Notes under the pieces: model-generated
Told to the model about the DNA's origin: nothing
The model's database searches: none
The model's input: the letters and a program-made list of their open reading frames with translations, nothing else
Translations under genes and position numbers: made by a program
In this document: positions 42,023 through 51,052 of the stretch, piece after piece
Position numbering within the stretch: the stretch's first letter is position 1
Layout: every line of letters begins with the position of its first letter
Assembly (NCBI GenBank): GCA_947503035.1
Contig: CANNCD010000009.1
Coordinates: 1-55,230, forward strand
Length of the DNA: 55,230 nt
Direction of reading: 5' to 3'
DNA from: an uncultured Halocynthiibacter sp.
GTDB lineage: Bacteria > Pseudomonadota > Alphaproteobacteria > Rhodobacterales > Rhodobacteraceae

Positions 42023-42736
42023 ATGAAACTTAGTAAACTAGTAACCAGTCTCGTCCTCGCTCTTGCCACCACCACCGCTTCTCAGGCAGAGCCATATCAA
42101 CGAGCAGCAAAACACAAGACAGCCCCCGCCGGCTGGGAGGCCGTAGGGCGTCTGAATATCGGCGGAAATAACATGTGCACTGGTGCGCTTATTGCGCCAG
42201 ACATCGTCCTTACCGCGGCACACTGTCTGCATAATCCGCAAACCGGCGCATCTGTGAACCCCCGCGCCATTCAGTTCGAAGCCGGCCTTAAAAACGGACG
42301 TGCCTCGGCGCAACGTATGGTCAGCCGCGCTGTGAAACATCCGCAGTACAAATTCGGCCACGACGCCCAGCTTGGCTATGATCTTGCGCTTTTGTATCTG
42401 GCCTCGCCGATCAACGACGCGAATATCGTACCGTTCTCCACCGACGCCCGCCCCGGTCGCGGCGATGAGGTTGGCGTTGTCTCCTATTCCATGAACCAAC
42501 AGAACACCGCGCGCATCGAACAGCCCTGTCACGTTCTGGCCCGTCAGCACGATACGCTTGTGATGACATGCGACGTTGAATTCGGCGCATCCGGCGCGCC
42601 GGTCTTTGCGGTCACCGGTGGCAAACGGCCCCAGCTGGTGTCGGTGATCTCGGCCAAGGCCAAGGTGAACCGCCGCAAGGTATCAATCGGAACCGCCCTC
42701 GAAGGCACCCTCGCGATGATGCTCAAGCAGGGGTAA
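42023..42736 (+). CDS. Secreted trypsin-like serine protease (S1 family)
   Basis: This 237-residue protein has a signal peptide (MKLSKLVTSLVLALATTTASQA) and an intact catalytic triad: His67 in TAAHC, Asp120 in YDLALL and Ser190 in GASGAPVF. The usual GDSGGP is changed to GASGAP, as in some bacterial V8/trypsin-like enzymes. Two further Cys pairs could form disulfides. The ATG at 42023 follows GGAGGT. It stands alone upstream of the secretion locus; processing of surface proteins such as the adhesin is an open possibility. Confidence 0.9.
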   Translation: MKLSKLVTSLVLALATTTASQAEPYQRAAKHKTAPAGWEAVGRLNIGGNNMCTGALIAPDIVLTAAHCLHNPQTGASVNPRAIQFEAGLKNGRASAQRMVSRAVKHPQYKFGHDAQLGYDLALLYLASPINDANIVPFSTDARPGRGDEVGVVSYSMNQQNTARIEQPCHVLARQHDTLVMTCDVEFGASGAPVFAVTGGKRPQLVSVISAKAKVNRRKVSIGTALEGTLAMMLKQG

Positions 42737-42762
42737 CCCCCCTGCCCGTCACGGCGAAACAA

Positions 42763-42807
42763 GCCCCCGTTGCATGCGTTTGGACCCCGCATGGTACGGG
42801 GGTTTTT
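42763..42807 (+). terminator. Long hairpin terminator after protease gene
   Basis: CCCCCGT/ACGGGGG forms the outer stem and CATGCG/CGCATG the inner one; the outer stem ends in TTTTT on the plus strand. It separates the protease gene from the convergent hlyD-type gene and may serve both. Confidence 0.85.
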
Positions 42808-42817
42808 GCGTTTGGAT

Positions 42818-43975
42818 CTATGGTTCGCGAAAGGCTTCTTTGGATTTATAAAGCGGCTTCAACAGATATTGCAGAACCGTTTTCGATCCCGTCTGAAGCT
42901 CCGCTTGGGCCCGCATACCAGGGCGAATTTCAATGCCCTGTTGGCGTTGCGTTAACGCCGTTCGATCCACCTTAACCGTTACCCGATAAAACGGTTCGGC
43001 ATTGGCATTTCGGTCATCCTCAAACGTATCGGCCGAGATAAAATCAACCGTCCCCTGAAGCGTGCCGTAAATCGTATAATCATAGGCCGACAATTTGATC
43101 GTGGCGTGCTGGCCGCGCTCCACACTTGCGATGTTTTCGGGACGCACGCGCGCCTCAACGAAGAGCTCTTCGCCGATGGGGATGATCTCGAAAATCTCTT
43201 CACCGGGGCGGATAACCCCGCCGATTGTGGTGATCGCCATGTTGTTCACGATGCCCTTCATCGGGCTGGTGATCACGGTGCGGCTCAACTGATCCACGGC
43301 GACGCGGAAATTTTGGCGCAACGACGTAAGGTCCTGAAGAACTTGGGAGTAATCGCGGGCGCGTTCCAATTCGAACGAGGTGGCGATTTCGTTATAGATG
43401 ATCTCGGCGTCGCTCATGGCGGTGCGCGCGCGGTTCACTTCGATCAATGCAACGATCTTGCGTTTGTGCAAATCCTCAAGGTTCTGAAGCTCATTTTGCG
43501 CCTGTTCAAGAACGGCAAGCGCCCCTTCGCGACGGCTGGAATAATCGGTCTGGCGTGCACTTAACAATGCTTGTTCAGACGCCAAAATTCGTTCCGCACG
43601 GGCGGCCAATTCGGGCTCAACCTCAAAACTATAGGAACCCTCAAGCTCGGCCTCAAGGCGGGCGCGTTTGATTTCCGCCGTGTCGATTTGGTCTTGCAAA
43701 TCATCCACCGCGGTTTGGAATTTCGTCCCCTGAAGACGGGCCAAAACCTGACCTGGTTCGACGGCGTCGCCTTGGCGCACCATAAGTTCGGCCAAGATCC
43801 CGCCTTCGAGGTTTTGAATAATTTGCGAACGGGACGACGACACGACCTCGCCATCGGCGCGCACGATTTCATCGATGGAGGCAAAACCGGCCCAGCCAAG
43901 GAACACCACCAACACCAAAGCCGTCAGTCGAATGAGCCAGCTTGAGCCCTTGAGGTCGCCTTCGATCTGGTTCAT
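42818..43975 (-). CDS. Type I secretion membrane fusion protein (HlyD/LapC family)
   Basis: This 385-residue periplasmic adaptor is anchored by one N-terminal helix (WLIRLTALVLVVFLGWAGF, residues ~14-32). It has a lipoyl-type motif around VVSSSRSQIIQNLEGGILAELMVRQGD, a coiled-coil hairpin spanning ~85-215 and the C-terminal HlyD beta-barrel. It connects the ABC transporter to the TolC-like channel. It is the last gene of a tolC-ABC-hlyD operon and overlaps the ABC gene by 4 nt. Confidence 0.94.
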   Translation of the reverse strand: MNQIEGDLKGSSWLIRLTALVLVVFLGWAGFASIDEIVRADGEVVSSSRSQIIQNLEGGILAELMVRQGDAVEPGQVLARLQGTKFQTAVDDLQDQIDTAEIKRARLEAELEGSYSFEVEPELAARAERILASEQALLSARQTDYSSRREGALAVLEQAQNELQNLEDLHKRKIVALIEVNRARTAMSDAEIIYNEIATSFELERARDYSQVLQDLTSLRQNFRVAVDQLSRTVITSPMKGIVNNMAITTIGGVIRPGEEIFEIIPIGEELFVEARVRPENIASVERGQHATIKLSAYDYTIYGTLQGTVDFISADTFEDDRNANAEPFYRVTVKVDRTALTQRQQGIEIRPGMRAQAELQTGSKTVLQYLLKPLYKSKEAFREP

Positions 43976-46272
43976 TTCGCCCCTCCGCCCATGTCATTTT
44001 TCGATACATGCGCCAGAACCTGTTCGCGTGGTCCGTCCACAACCATCCGGCCGTTTTGCATGATCAATACCCGTTCCGTCAGCGACAAGATCGGCACGCG
44101 GTGGGTCGCGATGATCGCCGTACGTTCGGACAACCATTCCTCGAGACGTTTCACAAGATTGCGTTCCAGCGTCTGATCCAGCGCCGCGGTCGGTTCGTCC
44201 AGCAACACGATATTCGGGCTTTGCAACCACAGGCGCGCCCAGCCGATCGACTGACGTTGGCCCACGGACATGCCGGTGCCGCCTTCGCGAATTTCCAGAT
44301 CAAGCCCCTTGTGGTGCCCCTGAACAAACGGCCCAAGACCGGCGAATTTAAGCGCCTCAATCAGACGATCATCGTCGCGTTCCAACAGGTTCAGGTTCAG
44401 GTTTTCGCGCAAAGTGCCGGCAAACAAACGCACGTCTTGCGACAGATACCCAATCCCACGACGCAGGTCCTTTGGCGTCACTTGGGTCATATCGACGCCA
44501 TCGATCAACACGCGACCTTTGTTCGGCTGATACAGACCGGACAGCAATTTAAGCAGCGTCGATTTACCCGAGCCGTTCGCACCCAAAATGGCGATCTTTT
44601 GACCCGGTTGCACCGCAATCGCAGGAATTTCCAGTGTCGGCGCGCCGTCTTCGTCATAGCGGAATTCCACCTCGCGAAGCTCAAACCCGCCGGCCAATTT
44701 ATCGCGACGCAGGTACGTGCGATCCGCTTCTTTTTCTTGCGGGGCAAGCGCGATGGCATCCAGCCCTTCAAGCGCGGCCTTTACATTGCCCCAACGGGCC
44801 ATGGTGCCGGTGAACTGCGTCAATGGCGCAAGGGTACGGTTGGTCAAAATACCGGTCGCGATGATGGTCCCAACGGTGAAATCCCCCGCAAACACAAGGT
44901 ACGTGCCCAAAACCACCGTCAAAATATAGGTCGTCTGCTGTACGCCCTGCGACCAATAGGTCAACATCGATGACAGCTTACGTTGTTCCTGCGACGTGTG
45001 CGACGACAGGGTGTTCAACTCGTCCCAAAGACGTTCAACGCGCTCTTCGCCGCGCTGGGTTTTCACGGTATCCAGTTCCGAGATCACCTCGTGCAACAAA
45101 CGGCCCGCCTTGGCGTTGGCGCCTTGGGTCTGTTTGGTGAGGGCGATCAATTTCTTCTGCATGAAATAGCTGGGCAAGAGCATCAAGATCGCGCCGCCAA
45201 CCAAGACCCAAGCGAGGTTCCCCGCGATGGAGCCAACAAGGATCAGGAACACGATCACGAACGGCACATCGGCCAGCGCGCCAATGGTGGACGACGTGAA
45301 AAATTCGCGCACAGAGCCAAATTCGCGCATCGCCGCAAACAGGGCCGATGGCGGCAAGGGTTTGTTGTCCGAGCGCGACCCAAGGATCCGCGACATCAGA
45401 CGTTTTTGCACCGACATTTCGATTTGGCGCCCTGCCCCGTCCATCAAACGGGCCCGCGCAACGCGCAACGACACCTCAAGACCAATCGCCAAAAGCGCGC
45501 CGAACCCAAGCACCCACAACGTGGCCTCGGATTGGTGCGGGATCACGCGGTCATAGACCTGCAACGAAAACAAAGCCACCGCGACGGCCAAAAGGTTCGC
45601 AACAAGCGAACCGATCATGATTTCCACGATGTGGCGGCGGTATTTCGGGAACTCGCCCCAGAACCAATGCGTCTGGTTCAGCTTCGGCGTGTGGCGCTCG
45701 GCCACTTGCTGCATGCTTGATTTACCGGTCAGGGTCGTGCCGCTAAAAACCGGCGTGAATTCTTCGACAGTGACCTCGGTGCGGTTGTCGGCACAGGTCT
45801 GGTCATAGATCGTCAGCATGTCGTCGGTTTGGGACATCACCAACACACATTGCCCGTTGATCATCAACGCCATCGCGGGCCATGCATCGGGGTTCACCGC
45901 AACGCGTTTCGTCAATTTCGGGCGCACGCCTGCATCTTCGAGTGCATTGGCAAGCGCCTTGGGCGACACGTCACCCGGCGCATTCTGCCACATGCGTTCG
46001 CGGATATCGTTGGCCTCGGCCTCAACCCCCAACAACGACGCATAGGTCGAGATCAGCTCGGCACGGTGCGCCATCCGCACGGCCGTGCTATCGACCATAT
46101 CACGGATACCATCCGCGCTGAGTTCTTCACCGATATCCACCGTTTGATTGGGCGGGGTAATCGCCTCGGCCACGGTAATAGAGGGCGCGGCCCCGCTGGG
46201 CGCACCCGTCGTTTCATCGGTTTTTTTTTCGCCACCAATCGCAAAAGACAAAGGTGTCTTAGAAGAAGTCAA
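43972..46272 (-). CDS. Type I secretion ABC transporter with C39-like domain (LapB type)
   Basis: This 766-residue exporter powers secretion of the large adhesin next door. The N-terminal ~180 residues form a C39-peptidase-like domain without the catalytic Cys, as in transporters of RTX adhesins, where it holds the substrate. Six membrane helices follow (about 225-480). Then comes the ATPase with Walker A GANGSGKST near 564, a degenerate signature (GMSVGQRQ, near 667), Walker B NIVLLDEPTAALD and His724. A run of nine A in codons 14-17 (46221-46229) is a possible slippage site. It overlaps both tolC and hlyD genes by 4 nt. Confidence 0.94.
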   Translation of the reverse strand: MTSSKTPLSFAIGGEKKTDETTGAPSGAAPSITVAEAITPPNQTVDIGEELSADGIRDMVDSTAVRMAHRAELISTYASLLGVEAEANDIRERMWQNAPGDVSPKALANALEDAGVRPKLTKRVAVNPDAWPAMALMINGQCVLVMSQTDDMLTIYDQTCADNRTEVTVEEFTPVFSGTTLTGKSSMQQVAERHTPKLNQTHWFWGEFPKYRRHIVEIMIGSLVANLLAVAVALFSLQVYDRVIPHQSEATLWVLGFGALLAIGLEVSLRVARARLMDGAGRQIEMSVQKRLMSRILGSRSDNKPLPPSALFAAMREFGSVREFFTSSTIGALADVPFVIVFLILVGSIAGNLAWVLVGGAILMLLPSYFMQKKLIALTKQTQGANAKAGRLLHEVISELDTVKTQRGEERVERLWDELNTLSSHTSQEQRKLSSMLTYWSQGVQQTTYILTVVLGTYLVFAGDFTVGTIIATGILTNRTLAPLTQFTGTMARWGNVKAALEGLDAIALAPQEKEADRTYLRRDKLAGGFELREVEFRYDEDGAPTLEIPAIAVQPGQKIAILGANGSGKSTLLKLLSGLYQPNKGRVLIDGVDMTQVTPKDLRRGIGYLSQDVRLFAGTLRENLNLNLLERDDDRLIEALKFAGLGPFVQGHHKGLDLEIREGGTGMSVGQRQSIGWARLWLQSPNIVLLDEPTAALDQTLERNLVKRLEEWLSERTAIIATHRVPILSLTERVLIMQNGRMVVDGPREQVLAHVSKNDMGGGAK
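46221..46229 (-). repeat. A9 homopolymer inside the ABC transporter gene
   Basis: Nine consecutive A on the coding strand (GAA AAA AAA ACC, codons for Glu-Lys-Lys-Thr) near the start of the gene. Insertion or loss of one base would truncate the transporter. Confidence 0.85.
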
Positions 46273-47573
46273 ATGTCCGCCCCGTTCGCCAATACACCAA
46301 GTTCCCGCGCAAGTTCGAGTTGGATGAGACTGATCTCATATTTCGCATCCAAATGATCCTGTTCGCGTGTCACAAGTTGTTCATAGATATTGGCTACATC
46401 CATAACCGATCTGTGGCCGGCTTCAAACTGTTGTTGGAACAATTCAAAGGTTTTACGGCTATCGGCCACCAATCCACGGGATTGTTCTTCTTGGCGTTGG
46501 TAACTGGTCAGACGTTGTTCCAACCGGCTTAGGGTACGACGGGCGTTTTCATCGGCCTCATCCACACGCAGACCGGCGGTTTCGCGCACCGCATCAATCG
46601 CGCGCAGGCTATCTGCGGTGCCAAAGCCCCAGCCGCCACCGCCCACATTCAGACCGGCGCCGCCATTGGACCCGACGCTTGCCGAGGCGTTCAGGCTTGG
46701 CAACAGACCCGCACGTTCGGCGGTTGCTTCGGCGACGTCACGGTTGGCGTCGGCCTTGGCCAATTCAATGCTCAGGAAACCGGCGTTGCGGTTGGGCGTG
46801 CCCAGATTGCGGTGGCCCTCTATATCGTCCATCCGTTTGCCGGTCATCACCGCCAATTCGGCACGCGCGGTGCGGGCCGCCTCGCGGGATGTGGTTTGCG
46901 CGGCAAGCATGTCTTTGATCTTGGCCTGCACCACACGTTGGTCGGCCTGATCGGAAACGCCCCCTTCGACGCGACCAATCACGATGCGTTCGAATTCACG
47001 CATACGGGTCAAGGCGCGCTGGCTGAGCTTAACCTTTTCGTCGGCCAAAAGGCCTGAGTTATAAAGCGACAGCGCCGTGTGCACCCGCGTGTTCATATCA
47101 ATCGACAGGTTCACCGCGGCATATTCCACATCGGCGGCGGCGTAATCGCGCTCGGCCTTGCGTTTGCCATTGTCAAACAGCACCTGATCAATCACCAGAC
47201 TCGCGACCAGATCACCCATGCTTGTCAAACTGATGTTCGGTCCAAGCGTCGGAAGCCAGTTCGTCGACTGGGCCTTGGCGCGCAACTGTGCGGCGCGCAG
47301 TTCGGCCTCGCTTGACCGCGCACTTGCGGCCAAAATGGACGTCGCAACCTGACCATAGGCGCCCGCCGGATCAAGAAAGGACGTGCGGTTCAAAAGCCCG
47401 TCAATAATTTCGGAACGTTCGTCTGCTTCGCCCTCTTGGGCAAAATTCGCCACCGGCGCGGTGTTCGTCGCGGCGGGTTTATCCTTGGCAAACGGCAAGG
47501 TCGTATCGCCCATACAGCCAGCAAGGCCGATGGTGAACATCATCAAAGCGATCAAATTACGGATATGTGTCAT
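46269..47573 (-). CDS. TolC-family outer membrane channel lipoprotein
   Basis: This protein of 434 residues (438 if started at 47585) opens with a lipoprotein signal: MTHIRNLIALMMFTIGLAGC, with the lipid-modified Cys in the lipobox GLAGC. The rest is the paired coiled-coil/beta-barrel pattern of TolC proteins (RAAQLRAKAQSTNWLPTLGPNI and the LDAKYEISLIQLELARELG repeat end). It forms the outer-membrane exit for the adhesin. Lipidation is common in the OprM branch and less so in T1SS channels. It is the first gene of the secretion operon, 77 bp downstream of the adhesin stop. Confidence 0.92.
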   Translation of the reverse strand: MTHIRNLIALMMFTIGLAGCMGDTTLPFAKDKPAATNTAPVANFAQEGEADERSEIIDGLLNRTSFLDPAGAYGQVATSILAASARSSEAELRAAQLRAKAQSTNWLPTLGPNISLTSMGDLVASLVIDQVLFDNGKRKAERDYAAADVEYAAVNLSIDMNTRVHTALSLYNSGLLADEKVKLSQRALTRMREFERIVIGRVEGGVSDQADQRVVQAKIKDMLAAQTTSREAARTARAELAVMTGKRMDDIEGHRNLGTPNRNAGFLSIELAKADANRDVAEATAERAGLLPSLNASASVGSNGGAGLNVGGGGWGFGTADSLRAIDAVRETAGLRVDEADENARRTLSRLEQRLTSYQRQEEQSRGLVADSRKTFELFQQQFEAGHRSVMDVANIYEQLVTREQDHLDAKYEISLIQLELARELGVLANGADI

Positions 47574-47616
47574 GCGCTGCCCCATTCATACAAAGGTAGA
47601 AAACCAAAGGGAAAGA

Positions 47617-47638
47617 TGGGGCCACAAACACGGCCCCA
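47617..47638 (-). terminator. Terminator after the adhesin gene
   Basis: TGGGGCC/GGCCCCA, a 7-bp stem with an 8-base loop. On the minus strand it is followed by TCTTTCCCTTTGG. It sits between the adhesin and tolC genes and probably limits read-through into the secretion operon. Confidence 0.7.
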
Positions 47639-47650
47639 CCCCTATGCGCG

Positions 47651-50600
47651 TTAGATAAGTAGGTTCACGTCCTGATCGACAACCACAGTCGCGCCATCGT
47701 CACCCACGGTGTAGATATCGTAATCTTCGCCGTTGATTTCTTTGGTTTCGCCAGTGGCCTGTGCACCTGCGATCGTAACCGTATCGTCGGTACCACCGGT
47801 GATGGTAAGCGAGTCTGAGTTCTCGGCCATCGCGGTGATTTGCTCTTCGGTCAGGGTCAGGTTGGTGTCCACTGCATAGTCAAGGTCGATCGCGCCGATG
47901 TCAAAGTCAGAAAGGCCGGCGTTCTCGATTGTGCTGGCGTTGTCGGCGTTGTCTTCCAATACAAGGAGCGTCCCCGAAGCGTTGCCCGCGGCATCGGTTT
48001 CGGTGACAACCAAATGGGTGCCATCCGGTACGTCTGAGGAAAATCGAAACTCAGTGGTACCAAAGCTATCATAGTCCGTTTGGATCGATGCCGGTGTGCC
48101 CACGTTGCCGCTGTCATCAAGCGTGTTGACCTCGAATGTGCTGTCGGTGTTTTCCACCTCAACACGGGTCACGTCGACGCCGTCGAATGTCACGCTTTCG
48201 ATGACTGGGTCGTTGACCACGGTATCAACGTCGAAGGACGCGGATGTGGTGGTGGTGTTGCCCGCCGCATCGGTTGCGTTGATGGTCGCGGAGCCGGTGT
48301 ATTCACCCTCGGCGATTTCACCCTCGGCAAAGGTCACAGACCAGTTGCCGTTGCTGTCAACGGTTGCGGTGCGTGTCACGCCCTGAACGGTGATATCAAC
48401 GGATGAACCTGCCTCGACTGTGCCGGTCAATGTGGTGCCGTCCGCCAATTCGGATGCATTCACAGTGCCGTCTGTTTCAACAGTCGCCGCCGTCAATTCG
48501 TTCACGAATGTATCAACGTTGAACGTGTCCGTCGCGGTGGTCATGTTGCCCGCAGCGTCGGTCGCCTCGGCGATAACGGATGTGGAATACTCACCCTCTG
48601 GGATGTCGGTCACGGCGAAATCAACAGACCAGTTGCCGTTGCTGTCAACGGTGGCCACGCGTGTTACGCTGCCCACTGTTACGTTCACGGATGAACCTGG
48701 CTCGGTTGTGCCGGTGAACTGAACACCGTCCTGCAATTCGTCATAGTTGACGACGTCATCGCCTTCGACTGCGTTGGTGCTTGTTGTGTGGTTCACGACC
48801 TCGGTATCAAGCGCAACAGTGTCGGACACAGATTTCGAGTTACCCGCCGCGTCCATGATGGATGCAGTGATATCAAGCGTATCTGTACCCGTGGCAATTT
48901 CGGATGCCACATAGGTTGTCGTCCAGTTGCCAGACGCATCTGCAACAGTGGTGTGTTCAACACCATCAAGCGTCACAGTCACGGTCAAACCAGCGGTCGC
49001 CGTACCCGAGATTTCTACGCCGTCAGCGCGCTCGGTTGCGTTGATCACGTCATCGATCTCAATTGGGTTTGTGGACAAGGCCACGTCGCCCGCAACCGTA
49101 TCAACGGTGATCGCAGATGTCGCCGTCGCGCTGTTGCCGTTCACGTCGGTGGAAACCGCAGTGATGATCGTGTCGTATTCACCCGCTGGCAATGTGCCTG
49201 CCGCATATGTCGCGGTCCAGCTGCCATCGGCTGCGACCACGGCTGTGGTTGCGATGCCTGCAACGGTGACGATAACAGAAGACCCTGCCTCGGCTGTACC
49301 GTTGAACGTCAGTGGGGAACCCTGTTCGTCAAAGTTCACAGTATCGTCACCGCCGGCCTGACCGGTTGCGATTGCAACGGATGCCTCGGTGTCGATGTAA
49401 ACGCTGCTTGTTGCGGTGGTTTGGTTGCCCGCACCATCGGTCGCAACGGCTGTGATTGTCGCGTCATAGCTGCCCGCTGGGATATCGCTTGCGGCGAAGT
49501 CCACGCTCCAGGCGCCGTCAGTTCCAGAGATCACAGTATAGGAAACCGTGCCAAGCGTCACAACAACGCTGGACCCTGCCTCGGCTGTACCGTTCAAGGT
49601 AATACCATCCGCGGCCTCAGAGGCGTTGACGATGTCGTCGCCCTCAACGCCGGATGTGATGGACACGGAACCGATTGTGTCGATTTCAACGGTATGGGTC
49701 ACAACCGCGCTGTTGCCCGCCAAATCGGTCGAGGTCACAGTCGCCGTCGCATCATATTCACCAGAGGTGATAAGCGCAGAACCGTAAGACACAGACCATG
49801 TGCCATCCGCGCCCACAGTTGTGGTTTCGGTAGAGCCCATGAATTCAACCGAGATAGAAGAACCCGCTTCGCCGGAACCGGAAATGGTCACGCCGTCGGA
49901 TGCCTCAACCGCGTTGATCACGTCGTCGGTTTCAACAGTGGATACAACAGATGTCGGTGCGATCGTATCGATCACAACGTTGTCGGTGATGGTTTGGGAA
50001 TTGCCACGGGTATCGGTTGTGGTGATGGACACACCAGTGGTGTATTCGCCAACATCCAGATCAGTGGTCGTAAAGGTCACAGACCACGCGCCGCCGTCAC
50101 CAACGGTTGTTGTATGTGTCACGTCGCCGATGGTCACGTCCACGGTTGCGCCCGCTTCGCCGGTGCCGCCGATCACAACGCCATCTGCGTTATATTCTTC
50201 CTCGTTGGTGATGTCGCCAACGGATTCTGTGCCAGACGTGATTTCGATCTCAGGCGCTGTTGTATCGATGTCGACAACCGGACCAACAAGCGTATCTGTC
50301 TCGCCATCAGGGCCAGTCACCACAACTTCGGAGGTGTACACACCGTCATCCGGCAGATCGCCGCCGTCGACGACCACTTCCCATGTGCCGTCGTCGCCGA
50401 TCACTGTTTCGTATGTGTCGTCGCCAATGGTCACTTCAACGTCGGACTCTGGCTCGCCGGTACCGGTGATTGTGATGCTGTCGTCTTCGTCACCGCCAAC
50501 AATGCGATCAACGTCAACGTCGTCTACTGTTGGTTCAATGTCGCTTGAACGGCCGGGATCATCGTTGATCACCACGCCCGCAATAACTGCAGCACCAGCA

Positions 50601-51052
50601 GCCGCCGCCGCGCCGCCAAGGCCAAGACCGAACAAAGGTGCCGCCAATGGGGCGATCACCGGTTGCACTTCTACAACGTCAAGGAACACCATGTCATCGT
50701 AGGCGCTCCACTTGCCGCTCACTTCGAGAAGCTCATAGTTTGGAACAAGCGAGTGCCCGCCAAGATCCGTGAGGTGAACCTCAACCAACTTGCCGTTTTC
50801 GCTTAGGAACAGGGACTTCTCGCCGGTAATGGTCGTGTCGAAGTACCCTTCAAGGACGATTGTCTCGCCGCTTGTGAGTGTAATTTGCATATCTGTGCCA
50901 GAGCGCGTGTATGCCACGATATCTGCTGCACTAATGTTAAGGGAGACGTCTGTCGCGTCACCAACCGCAGTGATGGCTGTCGCCTCGCCTGCCATTTCAC
51001 CATATTGGGCAACACCAAGGGTGTCGCGGATGGCATAATCCACCGAAATCAT
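47651..51052 (-). CDS. Large BapA/LapA-like surface adhesin with eight Ig-like repeats
   Basis: This 1133-residue, very acidic protein is the probable substrate of the adjacent type I secretion system. Residues 1-135 form a BapA-prefix-like N-terminal domain (QITLTSGETIVLEGYFD, NGKLVEVHLTDLGG). A hydrophobic Gly/Ala-rich stretch, FGLGLGGAAAAAGAAVIAGV (141-160), could retain the protein in the outer-membrane channel. Eight Ig-like repeats of 96-98 residues span 184-961. The last 172 residues lack RTX nonapeptides, are rich in Asp and Thr, and end in VVVDQDVNLLI, a plausible secretion signal. There is no Cys, as usual for surface adhesins. No LapG-type protease or LapD gene lies on the plasmid. 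Confidence 0.9.
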   Translation of the reverse strand: MISVDYAIRDTLGVAQYGEMAGEATAITAVGDATDVSLNISAADIVAYTRSGTDMQITLTSGETIVLEGYFDTTITGEKSLFLSENGKLVEVHLTDLGGHSLVPNYELLEVSGKWSAYDDMVFLDVVEVQPVIAPLAAPLFGLGLGGAAAAAGAAVIAGVVINDDPGRSSDIEPTVDDVDVDRIVGGDEDDSITITGTGEPESDVEVTIGDDTYETVIGDDGTWEVVVDGGDLPDDGVYTSEVVVTGPDGETDTLVGPVVDIDTTAPEIEITSGTESVGDITNEEEYNADGVVIGGTGEAGATVDVTIGDVTHTTTVGDGGAWSVTFTTTDLDVGEYTTGVSITTTDTRGNSQTITDNVVIDTIAPTSVVSTVETDDVINAVEASDGVTISGSGEAGSSISVEFMGSTETTTVGADGTWSVSYGSALITSGEYDATATVTSTDLAGNSAVVTHTVEIDTIGSVSITSGVEGDDIVNASEAADGITLNGTAEAGSSVVVTLGTVSYTVISGTDGAWSVDFAASDIPAGSYDATITAVATDGAGNQTTATSSVYIDTEASVAIATGQAGGDDTVNFDEQGSPLTFNGTAEAGSSVIVTVAGIATTAVVAADGSWTATYAAGTLPAGEYDTIITAVSTDVNGNSATATSAITVDTVAGDVALSTNPIEIDDVINATERADGVEISGTATAGLTVTVTLDGVEHTTVADASGNWTTTYVASEIATGTDTLDITASIMDAAGNSKSVSDTVALDTEVVNHTTSTNAVEGDDVVNYDELQDGVQFTGTTEPGSSVNVTVGSVTRVATVDSNGNWSVDFAVTDIPEGEYSTSVIAEATDAAGNMTTATDTFNVDTFVNELTAATVETDGTVNASELADGTTLTGTVEAGSSVDITVQGVTRTATVDSNGNWSVTFAEGEIAEGEYTGSATINATDAAGNTTTTSASFDVDTVVNDPVIESVTFDGVDVTRVEVENTDSTFEVNTLDDSGNVGTPASIQTDYDSFGTTEFRFSSDVPDGTHLVVTETDAAGNASGTLLVLEDNADNASTIENAGLSDFDIGAIDLDYAVDTNLTLTEEQITAMAENSDSLTITGGTDDTVTIAGAQATGETKEINGEDYDIYTVGDDGATVVVDQDVNLLI
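48170..50503 (-). repeat. Eight tandem Ig-like repeat units in the adhesin
   Basis: Units of 98, 97, 96, 97, 98, 98, 96 and 98 residues (288-294 bp) begin at residues 184, 282, 379, 475, 572, 670, 768 and 864. Shared marks are an opening (V/I)N..E..DG, GT.EAGSSV, a D..G.W.V block, a GEY motif, DAAGN and a closing VDT. The units have diverged, units 7 and 8 being closest (both have the VDSNGNWSV block), so expansion is old, with a possible later duplication at the C-terminal end. Confidence 0.88.

Noticed and set aside
48170-50503. Long open frames on the plus strand and regular repeats, suggesting a second repetitive gene or a CRISPR-like array
   Set aside because: The ~290-bp periodicity is the protein repeat of the minus-strand adhesin. 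The plus-strand frames are its antisense shadows with Cys/Arg/His-rich or Val/Ser/Pro-rich composition and no ribosome-binding sites. There are no short identical repeats with unique spacers.
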